Shown: positions 8,261 through 18,097, counted from the stretch's first letter. The stretch is DNA of 64,000 bases from Saprospira grandis (GCF_027594745.1 NZ_CP110854.1:2088501-2152500), one strand, 5' to 3'. The notes: generated by a model not told the origin, from the letters alone. Numbers and translations are program-made.

Positions 8261-11092
8261 CTACAACTCTAGTTTTAGGAAGCGGCCAGTATGGCTATTG
8301 GGGCAGGCGGCAATTTCTTCTGGGCTGCCTTGGGCAATAATTTGCCCGCCTTTGGCCCCTCCTTCTGGACCAATATCAACCAGATAGTCGGCTACCTTAA
8401 TGACATCCATATTATGTTCAATCACCAGGACCGTATTGCCTCTTTCCACCAACATATTGAGGACATTGAGCAGCAGGCGAATATCGGCAAAATGTAATCC
8501 GGTGGTGGGTTCATCTAGAATATAGAAGGTATTGCCCGTATCTCGTTTAGACAGCTCCTTGGCTAGTTTGATGCGTTGGGCTTCTCCACCAGAGAGCGTC
8601 GTTGCCGATTGTCCGAGCGTAATATAGCCTAGGCCTACATCTTGGAGGGTAGCAATTTTGCGATGAATTTTGGGCAGGTCGGCAAAGAAGTCGCTAGCTT
8701 CGTCTACCGACATCTGTAGCACATCGCTAATACTTTTCTTCTTATAAATAATCTCGAGGGTTTCGCGATTATAGCGTTTGCCTTTACAGTTTTCGCATTC
8801 TACCTCTACATTGGGTAAAAACTGCATTTCGATTAGGCGGTAGCCGCTACCTCCGCAATCTTCGCAGCGTCCGCCAGAGACATTAAAGGAAAAGCGGCCG
8901 GGTTTGTAGCCTCGGATTTTAGCTTCGGGGATAGCGGCAAAGAGCTTGCGAATTTCGTCAAAAACGCCAATATAAGTAGCGGGATTAGAGCGGGGGGTTC
9001 GGCCAATGGGTTGTTGGTCAATTTCGATGACCTTATCAATATGTTCTATTCCTTCGATGCTATCATAGGCAAGGGGTTTTTGGATCGAATTATAGAAATG
9101 TTGGCGGAGAATAGGGTAGAGGGTTTCATTGACTAGGGTTGATTTTCCGCTACCCGATACGCCAGTGACACAGATGAGCGTTCCTAGTGGCAGTTCTAAA
9201 TCGACGGACTTCAGGTTATTGCCTTTTGCTCCTTTTAGCTGAAGTTGTTTACCATGGCCTTTTCTGCGGGCTGTAGGGGTCAGGATCTTGAGTCGGTTAG
9301 CCAGATAATCGGCAGTAATGCCCGATTGAGAGAGGAAGTCTTGGGGTTTTCCTTCGGCGACAATTTCGCCACCGAGTTTACCGGCTTTTGGTCCTAAATC
9401 GATTAGATAATCGGAGGCCAGCATAATATCTTTATCATGTTCTACCACCAAGACCGAATTGCCGATATCGGTTAATTCTCGGAGGGCTACAATAAGCTGT
9501 TCATTATCTCTTTGGTGCAGGCCGATACTAGGTTCATCTAAGACATAAGTAATACCGGTCAGTTGAGAGCCAATTTGGGTAGCTAGTCGGATGCGTTGAG
9601 ATTCTCCGCCGGAGAGGGTTCTGGCGGGGCGATTGAGTTGCAGATAATCGAGGCCCACCTCTAGGAGGAAGCCTAGTCGGAGGCGTAATTCCTTAATAAT
9701 ATCGGTACCAATTAGCTGTTGGCGTTTACTCAACTGGCTGGGGAGTTCTTCTAGCCAATCATAGAGGCTGCGGATATCCATTTGGGCTAATTCAGCGATA
9801 TTTTTTTCGGCCAATTTAAAATAGAGTGATTCTTTGCGCAGGCGGCTGCCTTCACATTGGGGGCAATCGATGACCCGCATAAACTCCTCGGCCCAGGAGC
9901 GGATTTTCTCAGAGCTAGAGCTTTTATAATAATGTTTGAGCATACGCACCAGGCCTTCATCGGCTAGATTGTGCGATAATTCTTCTCGGCCAAAATTGCG
10001 GGCATCAAAGCTACCGTCTCCACCATAGAGAATGGTCCGGAGAGCTTCTTCGGGAATTTCTTTGACAGGAGTAGAGAAGCTAAACTTATATTTTTTGGAT
10101 AGGGCGCGCAGTTGTTTGAAAGTTAGGTTTTTTCGGACCTCTCCTAGGGGGACAATAGCTTGTTCGTTAATGCTTTTGCTATCATCTGGAATGACCAGTT
10201 CTAGGTCTACCTCATGTAGTTCGCCTAAGCCTTTACAGTGGGGACAGGCGCCATAGGGGGAGTTAAAAGAGAAGCTATTGGGGGAGGGTTCTTCATAGGA
10301 AATGCCAGAATCGGTACACATCAGATATTTACTATACTGATGAATTGTTTCGCTTTCGTGTTCCATAAACATGACAAAGCCGTTGCCATGTTTGAGGGCT
10401 GTTTTTAGAGAAAGTTCGAAGCGGTCGCGGCGTTTTTTGCTCACCTTGAGGCGGTCTACTACTAACTCAATATCATGAGTTTTATAGCGGTCGATTTGCA
10501 TACCTGCTTCAAGGTCGATCATATAGCCATCTATGCGCATTTTGGTAAAGCCCTGTTTGCGCATTTGTTCAAAGAGTTCGCGGTAATGTCCTTTACGGGC
10601 GCGGACCAAGGGGGCCAGCAAGATGCCCTTTTTCCCCTCAAAGTGTTGGAAGATATGCTCGATAATTTGCTCCTCGCTATAGCGTTGCATTTTTTTGCCT
10701 GTCTTATAAGAATAGGCATCGCTAGCGCGGGCATAGAGTAGGCGGAGGAAATCGTAAATTTCGGTAACTGTACCTACGGTAGAGCGGGGATTTTTGCTGG
10801 TTGTTTTTTGTTCGATAGCGATAACGGGGCTAAGGCCTTCAATTTTTTCGACATCGGGTCGTTCCATATTTCCGATAAACTGTCGGGCATAAGAGGAGAA
10901 GGTCTCCATATAGCGTCTTTGGCCCTCTGCGTAGATAGTATCGAAGGCCAGCGATGATTTGCCGCTACCACTTACCCCAGTAATGACGACCAATTGGTTG
11001 CGGGGAATACGCAAGTTAATTTTTTTGAGGTTATGCTCGGAGGCGCCCCAAATTTCCATAAATTCTTGCTCTTTTGACTCTTGCTGGCTCAT
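8261..11092 (-). CDS. uvrA: Excinuclease ABC subunit A
   Basis: The damage-recognition ATPase of nucleotide excision repair, acting with UvrB and UvrC on DNA. The 943 residues match the family. In order: first Walker A GVSGSGKSSLAFDT, zinc module CPHCKGLG...CPQCEGS, ABC signature LSGGESQRIRLATQ with Walker B ITYVLDEPSIGLH, second Walker A GVSGSGKSTLVNETLYP, second zinc module CEDCGGSGY...CENCKGKRY, and second signature LSGGEAQRIKLAKEL with ILDEPTTGLH. The frame stays open to 11125, but the -7 element of a well-formed promoter covers 11123-11130, so the ATG at 11092 (MSQQESKEQEF) is the better start. A gene with no close partner here, as is usual for uvrA. Confidence 0.95.
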   Translation of the reverse strand: MSQQESKEQEFMEIWGASEHNLKKINLRIPRNQLVVITGVSGSGKSSLAFDTIYAEGQRRYMETFSSYARQFIGNMERPDVEKIEGLSPVIAIEQKTTSKNPRSTVGTVTEIYDFLRLLYARASDAYSYKTGKKMQRYSEEQIIEHIFQHFEGKKGILLAPLVRARKGHYRELFEQMRKQGFTKMRIDGYMIDLEAGMQIDRYKTHDIELVVDRLKVSKKRRDRFELSLKTALKHGNGFVMFMEHESETIHQYSKYLMCTDSGISYEEPSPNSFSFNSPYGACPHCKGLGELHEVDLELVIPDDSKSINEQAIVPLGEVRKNLTFKQLRALSKKYKFSFSTPVKEIPEEALRTILYGGDGSFDARNFGREELSHNLADEGLVRMLKHYYKSSSSEKIRSWAEEFMRVIDCPQCEGSRLRKESLYFKLAEKNIAELAQMDIRSLYDWLEELPSQLSKRQQLIGTDIIKELRLRLGFLLEVGLDYLQLNRPARTLSGGESQRIRLATQIGSQLTGITYVLDEPSIGLHQRDNEQLIVALRELTDIGNSVLVVEHDKDIMLASDYLIDLGPKAGKLGGEIVAEGKPQDFLSQSGITADYLANRLKILTPTARRKGHGKQLQLKGAKGNNLKSVDLELPLGTLICVTGVSGSGKSTLVNETLYPILRQHFYNSIQKPLAYDSIEGIEHIDKVIEIDQQPIGRTPRSNPATYIGVFDEIRKLFAAIPEAKIRGYKPGRFSFNVSGGRCEDCGGSGYRLIEMQFLPNVEVECENCKGKRYNRETLEIIYKKKSISDVLQMSVDEASDFFADLPKIHRKIATLQDVGLGYITLGQSATTLSGGEAQRIKLAKELSKRDTGNTFYILDEPTTGLHFADIRLLLNVLNMLVERGNTVLVIEHNMDVIKVADYLVDIGPEGGAKGGQIIAQGSPEEIAACPNSHTGRFLKLEL

Positions 11093-11122
11093 GATAGGCG
11101 TTTCTAATTGAGAATGAAGTGG

Positions 11123-11154
11123 CAAAGATAATAAGTCTTCCTTGCTCCGAACAA
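11123..11154 (-). promoter_or_regulatory. Bacteroidetes-type promoter of uvrA
   Basis: Read on the minus strand: TTG at 11154-11152, a 21-base spacer, then TATCTTTG at 11130-11123, a perfect TAnnTTTG. Transcription should begin a few bases on, which leaves a short leader before the ATG at 11092. Experimental mapping was not available. Confidence 0.65.
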
Positions 11155-11200
11155 AGCCGTCTTAAAAAAGATTGGAACTTTATTAAAGATTTGCGTTGGG

Positions 11201-11356
11201 GGAGGCGGCGTAGCCGCCTTCAAGGCGCGGAGCGCCTCGGCTGAGGGATGGACAGCAGTGGCCGAAGGCCAGACCAAAGCGCGAAGCGCTGCAGGGCCGA
11301 GCGAACAGCGAGCTGCGAAACAGCCCGACCCGAGCGGAGCGAGGGGCAGCCCCAAA
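11201..11356 (-). repeat. Dispersed GC-rich hairpin repeat, copy 4 (reverse)
   Basis: Reverse copy of the subtype ending in GGGGCAGCCCC. Variable hairpins: GGCGGCGTAGCCGCC, GGCGCGGAGCGCC, GGCCGAAGGCC, AGCGCGAAGCGCT and GAGCGGAGCGAG. It lies just upstream of the uvrA promoter. Confidence 0.85.
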
Positions 11357-11585
11357 TAAAAAAAGGACTAGCCTTAAAAAAAGTTAGAAAAATTACTTTT
11401 GGTGGATTTGTCTTTTAGGGGATTAAGCTTTGGGCTAGGTTTGTTTTGGGAAGTAATTATTTTAGATCCTTCATTTTATTCCCTGCTAGCTGTCTTGTTT
11501 TTGTGGGGAGGGGCCTTATTTTCTTAGAAAGTTGTTAAATTTAGAGCCAAGACCTAGAGTTCCAAGCCAATCAAAAAAAAGCCTT

Positions 11586-12311
11586 ATGATTAAAGTTATA
11601 CCTGCCTTAGATATCCTGAATGGTAAATGTGTTCGTTTGACCAAGGGAAGTTTTGAAGAAGCCAAAGTTTACGATGAAGACCCGGTAGCGGTGGCCAAGC
11701 GTTTTGCGGCGGCTGGGGTAAAGCAGTTGCATTTGGTAGATTTGGATGGGGCCAAAGCGGGTCGGGTGGTCAACTATGAGATTTTGCGGGCGATCACGGA
11801 AGAGACGGATTTGGAGGTAGAATTTGGTGGTGGGATCAAGTCGGATCAGGATTTGGCTCAGGTATTTGCGGCTGGTGCGCAAAAAGTGACGATTGGGACC
11901 TTGGCGGTAAAGAACCCGAAACTGCTTTTATCTTGGTTGCAAAAATATGGGAAAGACCGCATTATTTTGGGGGCTGATGTATTGGATGGGCTCATTCGGA
12001 TTGAGGGTTGGGAGCGAGAGACAGAATTTAAGCTCTTTGACTTTATTACGAACTATCAGTGGCATGGGATTCAGTATATTTTGTGCACAGACATTGATAA
12101 AGACGGGATGATGCAGGGGAGTTCTTTAGATTTGTATGCCTCTTTATTGGCCCAGTTTCCGGATTTGAAGTTTATTGCCAATGGGGGGATTTCTTCTATT
12201 GAGGAGTTGCGGGAGTTGGATAAAATGGGCTGTTATGCGGCTGTAGTGGGCAAGGCGCTTTATGAGGAAAAGATCAGTTTGGAAGAGCTTGCCCAGTTTT
12301 TGAGTGAATAA
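11586..12311 (+). CDS. hisA: ProFAR isomerase (histidine synthesis)
   Basis: Phosphoribosylformimino-5-aminoimidazole carboxamide ribotide isomerase, a step of histidine synthesis, cytoplasmic. 241 residues from the ATG at 11586, which opens with the diagnostic MIKVIPALDILNGKCVRLTKG (catalytic Asp in PALD). Barrel phosphate-binding motifs LEVEFGGGIKS and FIANGGISSIEEL flank the second acidic segment RIILGADVLDG, and CTDIDKDGMMQG is typical of HisA rather than HisF. The frame is open further upstream to 11532, but those 18 residues match nothing in the family. It is unusual in standing alone: no hisF, hisH or other his gene is in the window. A strong terminator follows at 12430. Confidence 0.92.
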   Translation: MIKVIPALDILNGKCVRLTKGSFEEAKVYDEDPVAVAKRFAAAGVKQLHLVDLDGAKAGRVVNYEILRAITEETDLEVEFGGGIKSDQDLAQVFAAGAQKVTIGTLAVKNPKLLLSWLQKYGKDRIILGADVLDGLIRIEGWERETEFKLFDFITNYQWHGIQYILCTDIDKDGMMQGSSLDLYASLLAQFPDLKFIANGGISSIEELRELDKMGCYAAVVGKALYEEKISLEELAQFLSE

Positions 12312-12429
12312 AATAAATAAAATAGCGAAAGTCTTGAACAAAATGGTTCTTGGGCTGTTTTGATGTATGTGATTCAAATTTCTGGGCTTGTTCCAGGATT
12401 TTGTCGAGAAACCAAGCTTTCAACTTAAA

Positions 12430-12462
12430 GGCCGTCCCGCAATTGCGGGACGGCCTTTTTTT
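12430..12462 (+). terminator. Rho-independent terminator after hisA
   Basis: A perfect 13-base-pair palindrome, arms GGCCGTCCCGCAA and TTGCGGGACGGCC (12430-12455), followed by seven T. It lies about 120 bases past the hisA stop. The interval 12463-12745 is AT-rich and holds nothing recognisable. Confidence 0.9.
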
Positions 12463-12745
12463 GGTTTTTGGCGAAGAAAAAAGAGATATGTAAAATATAG
12501 AATAGATATAAATTACAAATATTTATTTATACTATCTTGAATATTAGTAGAATAGCTGCTTGTTGTTTGCAAGGGCTATTTTTGGGTTTAGGCTCGTCGT
12601 TTACAGTAGATTATCTAATGTTGGTTTAGAATTATATTCTACATTTTTGTACTTTATAGTTATTTAATTTGGTTAGGCTTCCTATTTAGAGTTGTTAAAA
12701 AATACTTAGCATTTGGGTGCTTTAGATTTTGATTCCTAATAAAAT

Positions 12746-12776
12746 TTGAATAAAAAGAAGTAAAGCTTTAGTTTTG
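12746..12776 (+). promoter_or_regulatory. Bacteroidetes-type promoter of the susCD operon
   Basis: TTG at 12746-12748, a 20-base spacer, then TAGTTTTG at 12769-12776, an exact TAnnTTTG match. The leader to the ATG at 12922 would be about 140 bases. The segment GTTTTGTTGGGT at 12771 recurs at 12851, inside that leader. No sigma/anti-sigma (ECF) gene pair is adjacent, so the regulator is unknown. Confidence 0.6.
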
Positions 12777-12921
12777 TTGGGTGAAATCTGCAAAAGCATA
12801 GCTAAATAGTTGTTTAATGTTGGCCTTGGGTTTAAAAAAACCTTAAAATGGTTTTGTTGGGTCAAAGACAACCGCTAGCTTTATGTTGTTAAGGATTACG
12901 TTTAACCAAAAAAAGTTTTCT

Positions 12922-15900
12922 ATGAAGTACCTTAATCTAATTACATTAGCCTTGCTGATGACTATTAGTACCGTCTATGCCCAAACTACGGTGACAGGGG
13001 CGGTAACTACAGAGGCAGGCGACCCTATTATTGGGGCTAACGTCTTAGTCAAGGGTTCCTCCCCGATTATTGGAGCCATTACTGATTTTGACGGAAACTA
13101 TCAGATCACGGTCCCTGAGGGCTATGAAGTTTTGTCTTATAGCTATGTAGGCTATGCCACTCAAGACATTGAAGTAGCGGGTCAGACGACCATCAATGTT
13201 ACTTTGGTAGAGGGAGTAGAAGTCAATAAGGTGGTGGTAACTGCTTTGGGGCTATCTAGAGAAGAGAAAGCTTTGGGTTATGCGACCCAGGAGGTTTCTG
13301 GAGATGATCTCAACAAGGCTCGTGAGGTCAATGTCGTTAACTCTTTGCAAGGTAAAGTAGCTGGTGTACAGATTACGGGTTCATCTAACTTGGGAGGATC
13401 TTCTCGCATTGTGATTCGTGGTGCGGGTTCTATTACTGGAAACAACCAGCCTTTGTTTGTCGTTGATGGAGTACCTTTGGACAATGCCAACCACACTGAT
13501 GCCGACCAAGAGCGTGGTGCTGGTGGATATGACTACGGTAATGCCATTCAGGATCTTAACCCCGATGACATTGAGAGCATCAACGTATTGAAGGGCCCTA
13601 CTGCTGCGGCACTTTATGGTAACCGTGCTGCCAATGGTGTAGTTATCATTACGACCAAAAAGGGAAAGAACATGTCTGTAAAGAATGCCCCTATTGGTGT
13701 ATCGGTCAACTCTTCTATCCAGTTTAATAATGTATATGTATTGCCTAGCTACCAAAACCAATATGGTGGAGGGGCGGGTTCTTCTTTTGCCAATAGCGTA
13801 ATTGATACCAACCAACTAGTAGCCGATATGGCTTATGATGGAAGCTGGGGCCCTGCCTATAATGGTCAGCAAGTTCGTCAGTGGGACTCTTATGATGAGT
13901 GGGACACTGAAAACTTTGGCCAAACTAGAGAGTGGAAAGCCAATCCGGATAACGTAAAGGATTTCTTCCGCACTGGAATTACAGCGACCAATAGCGTTTC
14001 TTTGGGTGGTGCTAGCGAAAAAGGGTCTTTCCGCCTAGGCTTTACCAACACACAGCAAAAAGGAACACAAGAAAACTCTAGCCTCAACCGTAACAATATC
14101 TCATTCAACTCTAGCCTCAACCTTAGCGATAAGTTGACCGCTTCTGCCAATGTAAATATTGTTAACTCTAAGGCCAATGGCCGTCCACTTACTGGATATG
14201 GCGAGTCAGTCATGTCTCAGTTTAATCAGTGGTTCCAGCGCCAATTGGATATGGACCGCCTACGCGACTATCAGAATCCTGATGGAAGCATGCGCTCTTG
14301 GAACCGTACCTCTGAGCTAGATGGTAGCGCCAAGTACTGGGATAACCCTTTCTGGGAGCGCTATGAAAATGGCCAAAAAGATAGCCGTAACCGTGTATTC
14401 GGTAATGTAGCCCTATCTTATACTTTTAATGACAAGTTCTCTGTAACTGGTCGCGCTATGACCGATTTCTACACGGACCGCCGTGAAGAATGGGTAGCTG
14501 TAGGTGGCGTTCGCGTACCTATGTACTCTGAAGATGTTCGCTTCTTCCAAGAAAATAACTACGACCTTATCGGTAACTATAAGGATCGCTTCGGTGATTT
14601 CTCTGTTTCTGGAATGCTGGGTATGAATTACCGCCGCACTACCGCAGAACGCAACTATGCTTCTACTCAAGGTGGTCTTAATACCCCCGGCTTGTACAAC
14701 TTGAGCAACTCTGCCTCTGAACTAACAAGCACCGACGCTACTTCTGAGTTGGCTATCTTCTCTATCTTTGAGCAAGCTACTGTAGGATACAAAGATTTTG
14801 TATACCTCGATTTGACCAACCGTACAGATATTAACTCTACGCTTCCTCTAGACAGAAATACTTATAACTATTATTCTGCTAGCGCAAGTTTGGTGTTCTC
14901 TGAACTTATTCCCGCTAACGAAATCCTTTCTTTCGGTAAGTTCCGCGCAGGTTATGCTGTGGTAGGTAATGGTACTACTCCTTACAACCTACAAAATACT
15001 TATATCAGTAATGCCAACTTTAATGGCAACGGTACAGCTACTGTACCCAACTCTTTGCTCAATGAAGATCTTAAGCCCGAGCGTACTTCTGGCTTTGAAG
15101 CAGGTCTTGACCTTCGCTTCCTTAAAGATCGTCTAGGTGTAGATTTCACTTACTATAGCAATGTAACTAAAGACCAGATCTTTAATGTATCTCAGTCTGG
15201 CGCTACGGGCTATACTTCTCGCTCAATCAATGCCGGTAAAGTAGCTAACCGCGGTATCGAATTGATGCTTTATGCTACTCCAGTAAAAACTAAGGACTTC
15301 AAATGGGACCTTAGCCTCAACTTGGGTAAAAACAATAACGAAGTACTCGAATTGGCTACCGGTACCGATAATATCCGCCTAACTTCTCTATTTGGTGTGG
15401 CCCTAGACGCTCGCGTTGGTGAGCCTTATGGTACACTCATGGGTACAGATTATGTCTATGATGCCAATGGTAACAAAATCGTTGAAGATGGTGTCTATAT
15501 GGTTTCTGATGTGAAGCCACTTGGCTCTGTTCTTCCCGACTTTACTGGTGGTTTCTCTTCTACCTTTAGCTATAAGGGCGTTTCTCTTTTCCTTTTGTTT
15601 GATTTCCAGAAAGGTGGTAAGCTCTTCTCTCTATCTAACCAATGGGGTAAGTACTCTGGTACGCTAGAGGAAACGGTAATCGAAACCGATGTTAATGGCG
15701 TAACCGACAATATCCGTAACCAAGGAATTATTGTAGAAGGAACTAACGTTTTGCGCGATGCCAATGGCGATTATGTTCTAGACGCTGACGGTAACTACCA
15801 GTCTGATGGAACCGAAAATACAACTGTTCTAGACGCTCAGTCTCACTTCTTCCTCAACCAAGGCTATATCATCAATGCCGCCGATGTATATGATGCTAGC

Positions 15901-16137
15901 TTTATCAAGTTCCGTGAAGCACGTATTAGCTATACCTTCTCTAACAAATTATTTGAAGGTAGCCGCTTCAGAGATCTTTCGCTCTCTCTAGTTGGTCGTA
16001 ACCTCGCTATCCTACACAGAAATATTCCCAATGTTGATCCCGAAGCAGCGATCAACTCTGGTAATGTTCAAGGTTTTGAAGGTGGTCAGCTACCTACCGA
16101 GCGCTCTATCGGAGTTAACTTGAACGTGAAGTTCTAA
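12922..16137 (+). CDS. SusC/RagA family TonB-dependent outer-membrane transporter
   Basis: 1071 residues from the ATG at 12922, which starts a signal peptide (MKYLNLITLALLMTISTVYAQ); the frame is open from 12883 but the extra residues are not signal-like. Domains in order: a carboxypeptidase-regulatory-like beta sandwich (about 22-105, GAVTTEAGDPIIGANVLVKG), the junction VVVTALGLSREEKALGYA typical of SusC, the plug domain (VNSLQGKVAGVQITG...VIRGAGSITGNNQPLFVVDGVPLDN), then a 22-strand barrel ending in ...SIGVNLNVKF with a terminal Phe. It imports an oligosaccharide or peptide ligand across the outer membrane with TonB energy, capped by the SusD protein encoded next. The substrate cannot be read from the sequence. 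Codon use is more even than in neighbouring genes, consistent with high expression. Confidence 0.92.
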   Translation: MKYLNLITLALLMTISTVYAQTTVTGAVTTEAGDPIIGANVLVKGSSPIIGAITDFDGNYQITVPEGYEVLSYSYVGYATQDIEVAGQTTINVTLVEGVEVNKVVVTALGLSREEKALGYATQEVSGDDLNKAREVNVVNSLQGKVAGVQITGSSNLGGSSRIVIRGAGSITGNNQPLFVVDGVPLDNANHTDADQERGAGGYDYGNAIQDLNPDDIESINVLKGPTAAALYGNRAANGVVIITTKKGKNMSVKNAPIGVSVNSSIQFNNVYVLPSYQNQYGGGAGSSFANSVIDTNQLVADMAYDGSWGPAYNGQQVRQWDSYDEWDTENFGQTREWKANPDNVKDFFRTGITATNSVSLGGASEKGSFRLGFTNTQQKGTQENSSLNRNNISFNSSLNLSDKLTASANVNIVNSKANGRPLTGYGESVMSQFNQWFQRQLDMDRLRDYQNPDGSMRSWNRTSELDGSAKYWDNPFWERYENGQKDSRNRVFGNVALSYTFNDKFSVTGRAMTDFYTDRREEWVAVGGVRVPMYSEDVRFFQENNYDLIGNYKDRFGDFSVSGMLGMNYRRTTAERNYASTQGGLNTPGLYNLSNSASELTSTDATSELAIFSIFEQATVGYKDFVYLDLTNRTDINSTLPLDRNTYNYYSASASLVFSELIPANEILSFGKFRAGYAVVGNGTTPYNLQNTYISNANFNGNGTATVPNSLLNEDLKPERTSGFEAGLDLRFLKDRLGVDFTYYSNVTKDQIFNVSQSGATGYTSRSINAGKVANRGIELMLYATPVKTKDFKWDLSLNLGKNNNEVLELATGTDNIRLTSLFGVALDARVGEPYGTLMGTDYVYDANGNKIVEDGVYMVSDVKPLGSVLPDFTGGFSSTFSYKGVSLFLLFDFQKGGKLFSLSNQWGKYSGTLEETVIETDVNGVTDNIRNQGIIVEGTNVLRDANGDYVLDADGNYQSDGTENTTVLDAQSHFFLNQGYIINAADVYDASFIKFREARISYTFSNKLFEGSRFRDLSLSLVGRNLAILHRNIPNVDPEAAINSGNVQGFEGGQLPTERSIGVNLNVKF

Positions 16138-16172
16138 GCCTTTAACTCCTAAAAAATTTCTCCCAAATCTGT

Positions 16173-16190
16173 GGGGAGCTTCGGCTCCCC
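16173..16190 (+). promoter_or_regulatory. Hairpin between susC and susD
   Basis: Arms GGGGAGC and GCTCCCC around a TTCG tetraloop, with no T-run after it. It lies 35 bases past the susC stop and 30 before the susD start. Without a U-tract it is more likely to stop 3' decay of the susC message or to tune the susC:susD ratio than to end transcription. Confidence 0.55.
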
Positions 16191-16220
16191 AAACAGTTTG
16201 CAAATTTAAATTATCATATT

Positions 16221-17726
16221 ATGACTATAAATTGGCTAAGAAAAAATGGCTTGATGGCCGCTATGGGCCTTGGACTAGCGCTCTCGATAACTAGCTGCGA
16301 TAAGCAGTTTGAAGAGCTGAATACCAACCCCAATCAGTCTTCTTCTACCGCTACTTCTTTTCTGCTCACTAATGCAGAAAAAACCATGATGGACCTTACC
16401 TGGGACGAATGGTTCAATAGCCGCCGCGGTAACCAACTCGCTCAGTATTGGGCCTCTAACCAATATTCTAACGAGTCTCGCTATCAGTTCCGCGTAGGAA
16501 TTACCAACGATTATTGGAGCCTTTTCTACGCCCGTAGCCTACAAGATCTTCAGGAAATTATTGACCTCAACTCCGGAGAGGATGCCGCCGATTATGCCGG
16601 CTTTGGTAAAAATGCAAACCAAATCGCTATCGCCCAAATTCTCCAAACTTGGTTGTTCCAAAATATGACCGACTGCTGGGGACCCATCCCTTATTCTCAA
16701 GCCCTAAAAGGTGCCGAGTTCCCCTTGCCTAACTATGATAGCCAAGAGGATGTGTATATAGGTATGCTCGCTACCCTAGATGCCGCTATCGCTGCTATCG
16801 ATGAGGCCGATAATAGCGTCCAAGGAGATGTGATCTATAACGGAAATATGACCCAATGGAAGAAGTTTGCCAATGCGCTCAAAATGCGTGTGGCGCTCCG
16901 TATGGCCGATACCAACCGTGGCGCAGAAGCTCAAGCCGCTTTTGAAGCCGCTGCTCCCAATAGCTTTACCTCTAATGCCGATAACGCTCTCTTCCCTTAC
17001 CAAGCTAGCGACCCCAATATTAACCCCCAAGCCGAGGATTATCGTACCCGTAACGATTTCGCCGCCTCTAATACTATGGTCGACGAATTGCTCCGCCTAA
17101 ATGATCCCCGCGTCGCTTTCTATTATGAACCCGCTAGCGCTACAGGTACTTTTGTCGGCGAGGTCTATGGCCTTTCCGAGTCTAATGCCGCCCTCACTAC
17201 CGATGCCGAGGTGTCGCAACGTAGCCAAGATATTCTAGCTAATGATGCTCCCGGCATCTTCCTAGATTATGCACAGGTTCGCTTTATGATGGCCGAGGCC
17301 GCAGCTCGCGGTTGGGGCGTTTCTGGTACTGCCGAAGATCACTATAATGCAGCGATCGAAGCTTCTATGAATTACTGGAATGATGGCTCACTAACGGCTA
17401 CCGATATTAGCAATTATATCGCTCAGCCCGAGGTAGATTATAATACGCTTACTGGCAATGGCGAAAGCTGGCAGCAGGTCATCGGCCGCCAAAAATGGAT
17501 CGCGCTCTATATGCAGGGCGTACAAGGTTGGGCCGAATGGAGACGCCTCGATTTTGGTATCCTCCAAGCTCCCGCCGATGGCACGCTCGATGGTACCGCT
17601 ATCCCCACTCGCATGAAGTATCCTCTAGATGAACAAACCCTCAATGCCGAAAGTTATGCCGATGGGCTAACTAAGTTGGGTGGTGCAGACAACCAAGACA
17701 CTAAACTCTGGTGGGATGTAAACTAA
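16221..17726 (+). CDS. SusD/RagB family outer-membrane lipoprotein
   Basis: 501 residues. A signal peptide with lipobox (LALSITSC, Cys at about 26) anchors it in the outer membrane, where it forms the lid of the SusC transporter. It resembles the second SusD subgroup (SusD/RagB-like with KQFEELNTNPNQSS near the start). Family landmarks: QIAIAQILQTWLFQNMTDCWGPIPYSQAL, KKFANALKMRVALRM, FLDYAQVRFMMAEAAARGW and WQQVIGRQKWIALYMQGVQGWAEWRRLDFGIL near the end. Gene order and the 83-base gap mark it as the partner of the upstream SusC. A terminator follows directly, so the operon has just these two genes. No glycosidase or peptidase that would hint at the substrate is next to it. Confidence 0.92.
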   Translation: MTINWLRKNGLMAAMGLGLALSITSCDKQFEELNTNPNQSSSTATSFLLTNAEKTMMDLTWDEWFNSRRGNQLAQYWASNQYSNESRYQFRVGITNDYWSLFYARSLQDLQEIIDLNSGEDAADYAGFGKNANQIAIAQILQTWLFQNMTDCWGPIPYSQALKGAEFPLPNYDSQEDVYIGMLATLDAAIAAIDEADNSVQGDVIYNGNMTQWKKFANALKMRVALRMADTNRGAEAQAAFEAAAPNSFTSNADNALFPYQASDPNINPQAEDYRTRNDFAASNTMVDELLRLNDPRVAFYYEPASATGTFVGEVYGLSESNAALTTDAEVSQRSQDILANDAPGIFLDYAQVRFMMAEAAARGWGVSGTAEDHYNAAIEASMNYWNDGSLTATDISNYIAQPEVDYNTLTGNGESWQQVIGRQKWIALYMQGVQGWAEWRRLDFGILQAPADGTLDGTAIPTRMKYPLDEQTLNAESYADGLTKLGGADNQDTKLWWDVN

Positions 17727-17760
17727 TCCTTTCCCTTTTCTGATTTTACCCTGATCCCTA

Positions 17761-17790
17761 GGCCCGCTAGCTCGCTAGTGGGCCTTTTTT
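17761..17790 (+). terminator. Rho-independent terminator of the susCD operon
   Basis: Stem of ten pairs, GGCCCGCTAG with CTAGTGGGCC (one G-U), a four-base loop CTCG, then T6. It lies 34 bases after the susD stop. Confidence 0.9.
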
Positions 17791-17807
17791 GCCAATAGTA
17801 AGCTGTT

Positions 17808-18059
17808 TTGGGGCCTCCGCTGCGGCCTACGGCCTTGCGGCGCTACGGTTACTCCCTTTGGTCGTCGAACTGCGGACTAAAGTCCTTGTTGTCAGGGCTC
17901 GCAGGTCTGCTCGGCCCTGCGGGCATCACTTCGTTCTGCCCTTGGTCTGCGGCTTCGCCGCCCCCTTTCGCATCGCTAGGCCGATCCTGTAGGTTGAAAC
18001 CTACAGCCAGAATGATATTGCTGCGCAATGGTTTATAAATGAGAGTTAACACCCTCATG
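17808..18059 (+). repeat. Dispersed repeat copy 5 with hairpin module
   Basis: Forward copy opening with GGGGCCTCCGCTGCGG and containing GCAGGTCTGCTCGGCCC, closing with CATCGCTAGGCC at about 17980. A three-hairpin module follows: TAGGTTGAAACCTA, TTGCTGCGCAA and ATGAGAGT...ACCCTCAT. It ends close to the end of queG. The left part includes the subsegment CTTTGGTCGTCGAACTGCGG, also found at 28970, 42680 and 52970. Confidence 0.8.
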
Positions 18060-18097
18060 AAGTTAAATCGTCGCTTCGCTCCTCTAGGTCCAAAAAA

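Noticed and set aside
8261..11092. Opposite-strand open frames inside uvrA (for example 10475-10741)
   Set aside because: They are mirror images of the uvrA codon pattern, with no start context, motif or neighbour logic.
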